Source of the DNA: DATKEH01 sp035546355
GTDB lineage: Bacteria; Acidobacteriota; Thermoanaerobaculia; Multivoradales; JAIOJS01
Length of the DNA stretch: 6,681 nucleotides
Direction of reading: 5' to 3'
Assembly (NCBI GenBank): GCA_035546355.1
Contig: DATKEH010000176.1
Coordinates: forward strand, 1 to 6,681
Shown here: positions 1 through 6,681 of the stretch, piece by piece
Layout: each line of letters starts with the position of its first letter
Numbering within the stretch: the first letter of the stretch is position 1
Translations under genes and position numbers: made by a program
Notes under the pieces: model-generated
Seen by the model: the letters and a program-made list of their open reading frames with translations, nothing else
The model's database searches: none
Told to the model about the DNA's origin: nothing

Positions 1-3000
1 CGCCGCACACGGTTGTCCAACCTGTTCCTGCTTCCCGGCAGCCATTACGCGGCGGTCAGCGGGCCGCGGGGTGGTGATTACACGCTGCGGGTGCTGCCCA
101 TCGGGCCGCCCGACCCGCTGATGGAGCGCGAGCCCAACGACGACCCCTCCCGGTCGCACCGGCTGGATTTCGGCGCCACCCGCCGCGGCCTGCTCGACGA
201 GGCCAACGACCGGGACGCCTACCGCTTCCACCTCGGCGCGCCCGACCACATACGGATCACGCTGACGCCCCCCGCCGACGGTACGGTGGCCGCCGCCCTC
301 GACTACGAGGGCCGGGGCCTCAAGCAGAGCCAGGGGGTGAGCGGCGACCCGCTGGTGCTCGAGGGGCTGTTCCCTCCCGGCGACTACGGCCTGACGCTGT
401 CGGTGGAGAAGCCCTCCGACGGCGAGTACACGCTGCGGCTCGAGCGCCTCGACCGCTTCGCCTGCCCGGTCGACTGCGAGCCCAACGACAGCGAGTCCTT
501 CGCCAATCCGCTGCCCGCCGACCGCGTCCTGACCGGCAGCATCGGCCCATGGCGCGAATGGGACGTCTTCGCGCTGCCGGCCGCACCCGAGCCTCGTGCC
601 CTCGTCGTCTCGGGAGAGCTCTCGGGGATCGATTTCCGCCTGAAGGTGGATGGGATCTGGCCCCGCCTCGAGTGGGATCGGCAGGCGGGCGAGGTACGGG
701 GGGAGGTGCCCGCCGACACGCCCGCGTACCTGGAGGTCGGCGGCAAAGGCAGCTACCGCCTGCAGGTGCGGCTCGACCCGGAACCCGCACCGGCGCCTCC
801 TCCCGGCGAGCTCCCGGTCGACGTGGCCGTCGAGCTCGAGACCGACACCGTGGCCGCCTTTCGCCGGCTCGGGCAGCTGGTCGGCGGCCGCGTGCTGCTC
901 ACCCACCGCGGCGACCGGCCGCGGCGCGTCGCCCTCGACGCGGCGACCAGCCAGTATGGCTGGGAGGTGGCATGGCAGGGCGACCCGGACCACGGCGCCG
1001 CGCCGTCCCCGCCGGCATCGGGCGCCACCGCCGGCAGCCCGCCGAGCCGGTCACCCGCCATCGACGTCCCCGCCGGCGGCAGCGCCAGCGTCGGGTTCAC
1101 CCTGCACGTGCCCGCCGACGCCTGGGCCGACGTGCCGGTGCGGGTCAGCGTGCGCGCCGCCGACGCCACTGGCGCCGCCGCCGGCTGGGCCGAGGCGACG
1201 CCGGGCCGCGAGACGCGCCCGGTGGCGCCGCGCCGCGCCTGGGAGGTTCCCGACGCGTTGCTCGGCGGGCTCAACGTCGCCTGGTCGGCGCTCGGCGCCG
1301 AGCGCGTCGGCGGCGAGGACCTGCAGAACGGGCGCGTCTGCCGAGGGGCCGACTACCTGTTCGACGAGCTCACCACCATCGGCGAAGGCTTCGTCTGCCG
1401 CGGCAACCGGCCCGACGAGGCCATCGAGGTCACCATCGATCTCGCCGGAGACCAACCGGTTGCGGTGGCGGGGTTCGCCCTCCACCCCCAGTCGGAGAGC
1501 ACGGCCCTGCACCGCGCCCGCGACTACCTGCTCTCCCTGTCCCTCGACGGCAGGGAATGGCGCGAGGTGGCCCGCGGCGAGCTGTCTCCGCTGCCGGTGC
1601 AGCAGGCGATTCCCCTCGCCGCACCGGTGCCGGCGCGATTCGCCCGCCTGCGGCTGGGACACAATCACGGCGGCGACCACGCGATCCAGCTCGGCGAGTG
1701 GAAGGTCCTCGCCGCCCCCGGCACGCCGGTTCCCGGCGCCCCCCCGAACCTGGCCGACCCCGCGCTAGGAGGGCACGTGGTGTGGTCGCAGCCGCGCATC
1801 GACGCCTTCTGGGGAGTCCACGTGCTGACCGAGAAGGCCGAGACACCCACGGTGCGGCTGCGCGAGGAGGAACGCGGCGAGTGGGTGCTCGGCTTCCATC
1901 ACGATCGGGCGGCGCAGATCGCCGGCATCGAGTGGGTGGCGTGGCAGAGAGAGCATGCCCTTGCCTTCGCCGAGGTCTCCCTGGCGGTGAGCGTCGACAG
2001 CCCGCTGGGCCCGTGGGAGCCGCTGGGGAGCTGGCAGGTGGCGCCCACCGGCACCACCACGATCGCACTGCCCGAACCGGCGTGGGCGCGCTTCCTCAAG
2101 CTCTCGGCCGAGAGCCGCGGCGCCGCGACCGCCTACCCCGAGACGATCCGCGTCTTCGAGCGTCCCACCGACGCCTCGTACCGTTCGATCCTCGGCGCCT
2201 GGGGGCACCGCTCGGGCGACGGCCCCTGGGAGGCGGCGCAGGCGGCCGCCGTCGAGGAGACGGTGACCGTCGCGGGCAACCGCTCCCGCGCCACCGCCCA
2301 CCTGCTGCCCCTCGGACGCCCGGTGCAGGGGCGGGTGCGTCTGGGCCACGGCGCGGCCTGGTACGGCGTGGTGGTGCCGCCAGGGCACAACACGCTGCAG
2401 GTGCGTCTCGCCGGGGATCCCGGTGTGCGGGTGGTGGCGCGGCTCGAGACCGCGTCGGGGGAGCGGGTGCCGCTGCGCGAGATCGACATCGCCCCCTCGC
2501 AGCACCTCTTCGAGGCGGTGGTCGAGCCCGCGGGCGAGTACTACCTGGCGGTCGAGGAGCCGCCGCGATCGGTGATCTTCTCCTGGGACACCAGCGCCAG
2601 CGTCAACCCCTACATCCAGCTCATCTACAGCTCGCTGGCGGCCTTCGCCGAGGACGTGCAGCCGGGCCGCGAGGAGGTCAACCTCCTGCCCTTCGGCGGG
2701 CGGCTGCTGCTCGCCGATTGGAGCGGCCACCCGTACGTCCTGCGCACCGCCCTCAACGAATACCCGCGCAACGACAACTCGAGCTCCGCCGAGCGCACCC
2801 TGGCCCAGGCCTCGGAGGCCCTCGCCGGCCGCGCCGGCACCCGCGCCGTGGTGCTCGTCACCGACGCCGCCACTCCACCCTACCCCGCGGTGTGGAGCGC
2901 CCTGCGCGAGGGGCGCCCGAGGATCTTCGGTCTGGGGATCAGCGTGCAGAAGGCCTTCGAGCAAGGCCTGATGGAGGACTGGTCGCGGGTCGACGCCGGC

Positions 3001-3918
3001 GAGTTCCACCAGCTGACCACGGTGGGGGCGATGGAGCGCGGCTTCGACCGCGCCGTCACCCTGCTGCGCCGCCCCGCCGACTACACCCTGGAGGTCACCT
3101 CGCGCTTCGAGGAGGCGCCGGGGCCGGGGACCCTGGCGGTGGTCGCCAAGGAGGGCGAGGGCGAGCCCACCGGTCCTGCCGTCGAGCTGATCCTCGACGC
3201 CTCGGGCTCGATGCTGCAGCGCATGGCCGACGGCCGGCGGCGCATCGAGGTGGCGCGCGAGGTGCTCACCCGCGTCGTCACCGAGCGGCTGCCGCCGGGC
3301 ACGCCCCTGGCGCTGCGCGTCTTCGGCCACCGCCAGGCCAACGCCTGCCGCACCGACCTCGAGGTGCCACTGGCGCCGCTCGACCCCGCCGCCGTCTCCC
3401 GCACGATCGCCGGCATCCAGGCGAAGAACCTGGCCAAGACGCCGATCGCCGACTCGTTGGCCGCGGTCGAGAAGGACCTCGCCAAGGCCCCGGGCCAGAA
3501 GCTGGTGGTGCTGGTCACCGACGGTGAGGAGACCTGCGACGGCAAGCCCGAGGAGGTGCTGGCCGGCTTGCGCGACAAGGGGTTCGCGGTCACGGTCAAC
3601 GTCGTCGGCTTCGCCATCGACGACCCCGAGCTCGAGCGCACCTTCGCCGACTGGGCCGCCGAGGGGGGCGGGCGCTACTTCTCCGCCCGCGACCGCGAGG
3701 GGCTCGACGCGGCGGTGGCGCAGGCGCTGGAGGTACCCTTCGCGGTCTACGACTCGGGCGGCACCAGGGTCGCCGAGGGGGTCGTCGGTGGGGCGCCCGT
3801 GGAGCTCGAGGCCGGCGTCTATCGCGTCGAGGTGGCCACCGAGCCGCCGCGGAGCTTCGAGGAGGTCGAGGTGCCCGGCGAAGAGCAGGTGACGCTCGAA
3901 ATCGGCGGCGGAGGCTAG
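1..3918 (+). CDS. Large secreted multidomain protein with PPC-like, discoidin-like and two vWA domains (5' partial)
   Basis: The frame is open from base 1 and the first residues are the tail of a PPC-like domain (LLPGSHY...GDYTLRV), so the true start lies upstream and the TTG at 13 is not the start. At least 1305 residues are present. In order I see: PPC-like beta-sandwiches marked by EPNDD (130-144) and EPNDS (478-492), each closing with a GxYxLxV-type strand; an Ig/NEW3-like domain with a Pro/Ser/Ala-rich insert (about 810-1230); a discoidin-like domain (about 1260-1710); a second, weaker one (about 1750-2160); a beta-rich stretch; a divergent vWA domain (about 2570-3070) with DTSAS at 2587-2601; a classical vWA domain (about 3175-3730) with DASGS at 3196-3210, the TPIADS Thr at 3439 and TDGEETC at 3517-3537; and a small C-terminal beta domain. 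The only six cysteines fall in three close or domain-matched pairs, as expected for an oxidised extracytoplasmic protein. No C-terminal membrane anchor is seen. Role inferred: metal-dependent adhesion or protein binding at the surface. Substrate unknown. Confidence 0.9.
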   Translation, partial: RRTRLSNLFLLPGSHYAAVSGPRGGDYTLRVLPIGPPDPLMEREPNDDPSRSHRLDFGATRRGLLDEANDRDAYRFHLGAPDHIRITLTPPADGTVAAALDYEGRGLKQSQGVSGDPLVLEGLFPPGDYGLTLSVEKPSDGEYTLRLERLDRFACPVDCEPNDSESFANPLPADRVLTGSIGPWREWDVFALPAAPEPRALVVSGELSGIDFRLKVDGIWPRLEWDRQAGEVRGEVPADTPAYLEVGGKGSYRLQVRLDPEPAPAPPPGELPVDVAVELETDTVAAFRRLGQLVGGRVLLTHRGDRPRRVALDAATSQYGWEVAWQGDPDHGAAPSPPASGATAGSPPSRSPAIDVPAGGSASVGFTLHVPADAWADVPVRVSVRAADATGAAAGWAEATPGRETRPVAPRRAWEVPDALLGGLNVAWSALGAERVGGEDLQNGRVCRGADYLFDELTTIGEGFVCRGNRPDEAIEVTIDLAGDQPVAVAGFALHPQSESTALHRARDYLLSLSLDGREWREVARGELSPLPVQQAIPLAAPVPARFARLRLGHNHGGDHAIQLGEWKVLAAPGTPVPGAPPNLADPALGGHVVWSQPRIDAFWGVHVLTEKAETPTVRLREEERGEWVLGFHHDRAAQIAGIEWVAWQREHALAFAEVSLAVSVDSPLGPWEPLGSWQVAPTGTTTIALPEPAWARFLKLSAESRGAATAYPETIRVFERPTDASYRSILGAWGHRSGDGPWEAAQAAAVEETVTVAGNRSRATAHLLPLGRPVQGRVRLGHGAAWYGVVVPPGHNTLQVRLAGDPGVRVVARLETASGERVPLREIDIAPSQHLFEAVVEPAGEYYLAVEEPPRSVIFSWDTSASVNPYIQLIYSSLAAFAEDVQPGREEVNLLPFGGRLLLADWSGHPYVLRTALNEYPRNDNSSSAERTLAQASEALAGRAGTRAVVLVTDAATPPYPAVWSALREGRPRIFGLGISVQKAFEQGLMEDWSRVDAGEFHQLTTVGAMERGFDRAVTLLRRPADYTLEVTSRFEEAPGPGTLAVVAKEGEGEPTGPAVELILDASGSMLQRMADGRRRIEVAREVLTRVVTERLPPGTPLALRVFGHRQANACRTDLEVPLAPLDPAAVSRTIAGIQAKNLAKTPIADSLAAVEKDLAKAPGQKLVVLVTDGEETCDGKPEEVLAGLRDKGFAVTVNVVGFAIDDPELERTFADWAAEGGGRYFSARDREGLDAAVAQALEVPFAVYDSGGTRVAEGVVGGAPVELEAGVYRVEVATEPPRSFEEVEVPGEEQVTLEIGGGG
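3910..3914 (+). promoter_or_regulatory. Ribosome-binding site of the HEAAH protein gene
   Basis: GGAGG lies 10 nt before the GTG at 3925 and inside the last codons of the upstream gene, whose TAG is at 3916-3918. This supports the GTG start and suggests translational coupling. The other nearby GTG (3920) meets TGA after two codons. Confidence 0.7.
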
Positions 3919-3924
3919 GGTGGC

Positions 3925-5370
3925 GTGACCCATCCGACCACGCGCATCGTGACCTTCGCCCTCGCCGGCTCGCTCGGCTGGCTCGCCGCCGAGCCCCTGC
4001 GCGCCGAGGGCGCCTGCGACGACTTCCGCGTGCTCGACCGCATCGACGCGTTCACCGAAGTACTGCTCGTCGACAAGCCCCACGTCGTCGAGCCGGGGAA
4101 GAACCAGCGGGCGGTGGCCCTGGAGGCGACGCGGCACATGACCCCGCTGCTGTGCCACGCCGTCACCCGCCTCGCCTACGTCGCCAAGCCGAGCAGCGAG
4201 GGCGGCTCCCTGGGCTGGGTGCACCCGGTCAAGCCCGACCTCGTAAACATGGGCGCCGGCCCGGGCGGCGTCGTCGAGGCCAACCTCGACATGCTGCGGG
4301 GCGTCACGCGCGACGCGGCCAACGCCCGCGCCGCCACCATCCGCAGCATCCTGCACGAGGCGGCGCACTCCGCCACGCTGCTGCTGGGCGCGAACGACAC
4401 GTGGACCGAGGTCGACCCTCTCCACGAGGCGCTGGGCAAGGCCATCCTCGGCGACGACGAGTGGACCGCCGCCGACCACGCCTTCGCCACAGAGGTCATC
4501 GAGAACAACCGCCTGCAGAACGGCTTCGACACCGAGTGGCGGCGCATCCACGACGCGTTCGTCGCCGCCGGGCTGGCGAAGCCCCATCACCACCGGGGCG
4601 ACCCGAAGATGAGCCCGGCGGAGGTGGTCGCCCGGGGCGTCATGTCGCCGTACGCCGGCGACGAGGTGTCCGAGGACATCGCCGACACCACCGCCTGGGT
4701 GATCGTTCCGCCCATCTACCAGCGCATGGGGGCCAGCGCGGCGCGTGCCGACCACGGCTGCCAGGCGATGCAGGCCGAGCCCGGCCCGGCGATCCCGGAA
4801 CGGCTGGCGGCGGTGTTCACCAAGGTCGGCCTGCTGCAGTCCGCCGGCTTCATCTCCGACCAGGACTACCGCCGCTGCGTCGGCGAGCTGCGCATCCGCG
4901 CTGACGGTGACGGCTTCTTCACCCTGGTGGCGGGGGAGCAGGTCAACAGCTACACCGGCGACGTCGAGGGGACGATGGGGCTGCTCGAGGGCAAGGGGCC
5001 GTACGTATTCCAGATCCAGGCCCGGGGGACGATGACCATCGACGGCACCGCGTTCCCGGCCCGCGCCGAGCTGCGGCTCGAGGCGGGGGTTCCCGGAGTG
5101 GACCCGGCGATGACCTCCTTCCCCCGCGGCCTGTACCGCGTCCGCCCCGCCGGCCCCCGGCGCGTCGCCGGCTTCCGCGTCTTCTACACTCGCGACGGCG
5201 AGGAGAAGCTGGGCATCGACGTGGTGGAGGCCGACGTGCTGGTGGCCCGCGCCAGCCACGACCTGGTCGAGGGGTCGATCTTCGTCAAGAGGTACGTCAA
5301 CTACACCGAGCTGTTCCCGCTGCCGGTGCCGCCGAAGCAGGAGCAGGTCATCGCCTTCCGCAAGCGCTGA
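3925..5370 (+). CDS. Exported putative zinc metallopeptidase (HEAAH), family not recognised
   Basis: This 481-residue protein begins with a signal peptide: Arg7, a hydrophobic core at residues 8-22, and likely cleavage after Ala27 (LRA|EG). HEAAH at residues 144-148, in a predicted helix (IRSILHEAAHSATLLLG), matches the HExxH zinc/catalytic signature. About 100 residues later SPYAGDEVSEDIADTTAW (Glu250 in EDIAD) resembles the ED-x-A-E/D third-ligand helix of gluzincin-type peptidases. The spacing is long, so this ligand is inferred. A His triplet (221-223) lies between the two motifs. Cysteines 31, 77, 279 and 318 could form two disulfides. The C-terminal part (about 320-481) looks beta-rich and has no recognised fold. 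The start is GTG, with GGAGG 10 nt upstream. It lies 6 nt after the upstream stop and in the same frame. The export signal and HExxH are seen; peptidase activity is inference. An inactive or non-peptidase metal protein is possible. Confidence 0.8.
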   Translation: MTHPTTRIVTFALAGSLGWLAAEPLRAEGACDDFRVLDRIDAFTEVLLVDKPHVVEPGKNQRAVALEATRHMTPLLCHAVTRLAYVAKPSSEGGSLGWVHPVKPDLVNMGAGPGGVVEANLDMLRGVTRDAANARAATIRSILHEAAHSATLLLGANDTWTEVDPLHEALGKAILGDDEWTAADHAFATEVIENNRLQNGFDTEWRRIHDAFVAAGLAKPHHHRGDPKMSPAEVVARGVMSPYAGDEVSEDIADTTAWVIVPPIYQRMGASAARADHGCQAMQAEPGPAIPERLAAVFTKVGLLQSAGFISDQDYRRCVGELRIRADGDGFFTLVAGEQVNSYTGDVEGTMGLLEGKGPYVFQIQARGTMTIDGTAFPARAELRLEAGVPGVDPAMTSFPRGLYRVRPAGPRRVAGFRVFYTRDGEEKLGIDVVEADVLVARASHDLVEGSIFVKRYVNYTELFPLPVPPKQEQVIAFRKR

Positions 5371-5391
5371 CGCGGCCGGCGAACACCCCAC

Positions 5392-5396
5392 AGGAG
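5392..5396 (+). promoter_or_regulatory. Ribosome-binding site of the small lipoprotein gene
   Basis: AGGAG lies 8 nt before the ATG at 5405, in a 34-nt gap that holds no hairpin with a T-run. Transcription therefore probably continues from the upstream gene. Confidence 0.7.
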
Positions 5397-5404
5397 ACTG
5401 CGAT

Positions 5405-6058
5405 ATGGGGACCTTCCGAGCATCGTGCGCCGCGGCGCTGTGCGCCACAGCGGTCGCCTGCGGCGGCAGCGCCGCGCAGGAGGAAGGAATCGCCGCGGAT
5501 CCGCAGGCGGCGGCGGCGACGGCCGAGGAGTCCGGCGCGGCCGTCGCCAGCGGCGCCCCGCGGGTCGAGGAGCGCTACCAGTCGAGCATCGATCGCGCCT
5601 GGGCCAAGGCCGTCGCCGGCGAGAATCCGGCCTTCGCCTGCGCCGGCCTCAAGGGCAGGGCGGTCGGCACCAAGGGCGTCGCCGAGGCCGGCCGCGCGCT
5701 GTCCGTCTGCAACCTCGACATCCCGGTCCGCTACTTCCTCACCTTCCTCGACCAGGTCGAGGCCGGCGACAAGACCTGCCAGCAATTCGCCACCGCGCTG
5801 ATGACCCAGCTGCCGGCGATGGTCATGTCGACCGAGGGGTTCGAGCAGCTGGTGGCGGAATCCGAGGCCCGCGAGGCCGCCGGCGAGGAGATGAGCGACG
5901 AAGAGGCGCAGGGCGCCGCCAGCGGCCTGCTCGCCGGCGCCGCCGCCGAGGGCGCCACCGACCGCGGCGAGAGCGACCCCAAGAAGCTGATCAAGGCGCA
6001 GATCGAGCCGCGGGTGCGCGCGGTGTGCCCGGACCAGGTCGGCTACGTGCTGCACTAG
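5405..6058 (+). CDS. Probable lipoprotein with four mature cysteines, function unknown
   Basis: The 217-residue protein has a short hydrophobic N-terminus ending in ATAVACGG. Cys19 could be the lipidated residue; Ala at -3 is a weaker lipobox than Leu, so plain signal peptidase I cleavage is possible. Residues 20-50 are an Ala/Glu-rich linker, as is common after a lipid anchor. A mostly helical domain follows, with Cys79, Cys102, Cys125 and Cys208; the first three are spaced exactly 23 residues apart. A second acidic Ala/Glu/Gly-rich low-complexity segment lies at about residues 150-192, before a C-terminal stretch ending CPDQVGYVLH. I recognise no family. The start is the ATG with AGGAG 8 nt upstream. 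It sits 34 nt after the HEAAH protein gene and 45 nt before the next gene, all co-directional, so it is probably co-transcribed with them. Envelope location is inferred. Confidence 0.75.
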   Translation: MGTFRASCAAALCATAVACGGSAAQEEGIAADPQAAAATAEESGAAVASGAPRVEERYQSSIDRAWAKAVAGENPAFACAGLKGRAVGTKGVAEAGRALSVCNLDIPVRYFLTFLDQVEAGDKTCQQFATALMTQLPAMVMSTEGFEQLVAESEAREAAGEEMSDEEAQGAASGLLAGAAAEGATDRGESDPKKLIKAQIEPRVRAVCPDQVGYVLH

Positions 6059-6088
6059 CGCACCGCCGCAGCGGCCTTGCGAACGACG

Positions 6089-6094
6089 AAAGGA
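6089..6094 (+). promoter_or_regulatory. Ribosome-binding site choosing the ATG at 6104
   Basis: AAAGGA is 9 nt before the ATG at 6104. The earlier ATG at 6094 overlaps this site and opens a different frame with no signal peptide, so 6104 is preferred. Confidence 0.65.
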
Positions 6095-6103
6095 TGGTGC
6101 CCG

Positions 6104-6681
6104 ATGTCCCGACGAGCCCTCGCGATAGCTCTGGTCGCCCTCTCCTGGGCCACGGTCGCCGCCGGCCGCGCCGACACCCGCATCGTCAGCGAGGAGGGCA
6201 CCGGCCTGGTGGGGGACGCCGCGGAGCTGCCGGAGAGCCTGCGCAAGGCCTTCGCCGACCAGCAACCGACGACCGTCACCTACTGGCTGCGAGCCGACCG
6301 CATGGCCCGTATCGGCCCCTCCGGGCCGATGATCGGCCGGCTCGACCGCGGCGAGGTATACCTGGTCGATGCGCGCGACGAGACCTACTCGGTGCTCGCC
6401 ATCGGCGGCGATGGGCCGCCACTCCACGGCGCGACCCTGGTGCGGTCGGGCGACACCCGCCAGATCGGCCCCTGGAAGGCCGTGCGCTACGACCTGACCC
6501 TGCAGACCGACGGCGAGCCCACCGAGGTCACGCTGTGGGTCAGCGACGAGGTACCGGTGGACATGGCGGCGTTTCGCGCCTACACCGAGGCCTTCGCCGC
6601 CGCCTCCCCCGGCTTCGATTGGATGCGGGCTCTGCTCGAGCTCGACGGCTACCCGGTGCGCCAGGAGGTCCGCATCGGGCC
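6104..6681 (+). CDS. Exported DUF4412-like periplasmic protein (3' partial)
   Basis: The frame is open from the ATG at 6104 to the window edge, giving 192 complete codons and no stop. The N-terminus MSRRALAIALVALSWATVAA is a signal peptide, with likely cleavage after GRA (Ala23|Asp24). The mature part follows the DUF4412 pattern as I know it: an early strand pair (TVTYWLRADRMARI), a segment of the type 'I-x-x-L-D-R-G-x-x-Y-x-V-D-x-x-x-x-x-Y' (GRLDRGEVYLVDARDETYSV), then GPWKAVRYDLTL, a VTLWVSDEVPVD strand, a helix (FRAYTEAFAAASPGF) and GYPVRQE. Such proteins are small periplasmic or outer-membrane-linked beta proteins of unknown function, somewhat LolA-like. I assign the family by pattern only. 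One difference from many members is that the central GYKC-type Cys is absent here (PWKAVRY). It is the last gene of the co-directional set visible here; its length and any downstream partner are not known. Confidence 0.75.
   Translation, partial: MSRRALAIALVALSWATVAAGRADTRIVSEEGTGLVGDAAELPESLRKAFADQQPTTVTYWLRADRMARIGPSGPMIGRLDRGEVYLVDARDETYSVLAIGGDGPPLHGATLVRSGDTRQIGPWKAVRYDLTLQTDGEPTEVTLWVSDEVPVDMAAFRAYTEAFAAASPGFDWMRALLELDGYPVRQEVRIG

Noticed and set aside
13..15. TTG as start of the vWA gene
   Set aside because: The frame is open to base 1 and the sequence begins in the middle of a PPC-like domain with no signal peptide, so the gene starts upstream of the window.
549..3527. 992-codon + strand frame inside the vWA gene
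   Set aside because: The translation is mainly Arg, Gly, Ala and Pro, typical of a shifted reading of GC-rich DNA. The competing frame holds clear vWA and PPC motifs.
4006..4017. Possible lipobox (EGAC, Cys31) in the HEAAH protein
   Set aside because: Glu at -3 does not fit a lipobox, and the LRA|EG site four residues earlier fits signal peptidase I better.
1765..5448. 1227-codon open frame on the - strand across three genes
   Set aside because: It lies antisense to three well-supported genes with signal peptides and motifs. Its translation is His/Arg/Gly/Ala-rich low-complexity sequence with no domain. Long antisense frames are expected at this GC content.
6065..6075. GCCGC-A-GCGGC inverted repeat as a terminator
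   Set aside because: The loop is only 1 nt, so the real stem is very short. No T-run follows, and a ribosome-binding site comes directly after.
6094..6096. ATG as start of the last gene
   Set aside because: It overlaps the AAAGGA site and is in another frame with no signal peptide or domain.
5348..6427. 359-codon - strand frame
   Set aside because: It is antisense to the lipoprotein gene and the start of the DUF4412-like gene. No motif was found and the composition is low-complexity.

Overview
The window is very GC-rich (about 70% or more, by eye), with G or C in most third codon positions. It carries four genes, all on the + strand and tightly packed, covering almost every base. The two outer genes run off the window. 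No RNA gene, mobile element, CRISPR array, promoter or convincing terminator is visible. The gaps between genes are 6, 34 and 45 nt. High GC and large secreted multidomain proteins suggest a bacterium such as an Acidobacteriota, Myxococcota or Gemmatimonadota member, but nothing here fixes the lineage.

Layout: (1) 1-3918 is the 3' part of a giant extracytoplasmic protein. It has PPC-like beta-sandwich repeats, an Ig/NEW3-like domain, two discoidin-like domains, two von Willebrand factor A (vWA) domains and a small C-terminal beta domain. (2) 3925-5370 encodes an exported 481-residue protein with an HEAAH zinc-peptidase signature and a possible third ligand in EDIAD. I recognise no named family. 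(3) 5405-6058 encodes a small probable lipoprotein with four conserved-looking cysteines. (4) 6104 to the end encodes an exported protein resembling DUF4412 family members; it is cut off by the window edge.

Each gene has its own purine-rich ribosome-binding site, and the one for gene 2 lies inside the end of gene 1, so the set looks like one operon. Genes 2-4 each carry an export signal, and gene 1 consists of domains that normally work outside the cytoplasm. The simplest reading is a cell-envelope or secreted module: a large adhesive/binding protein, a candidate metallopeptidase, a lipoprotein and a LolA-like or DUF4412-like periplasmic protein. No partnership between them is proven by the sequence. 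The point most worth checking is whether the HEAAH protein and the dual-vWA protein form a conserved pair.
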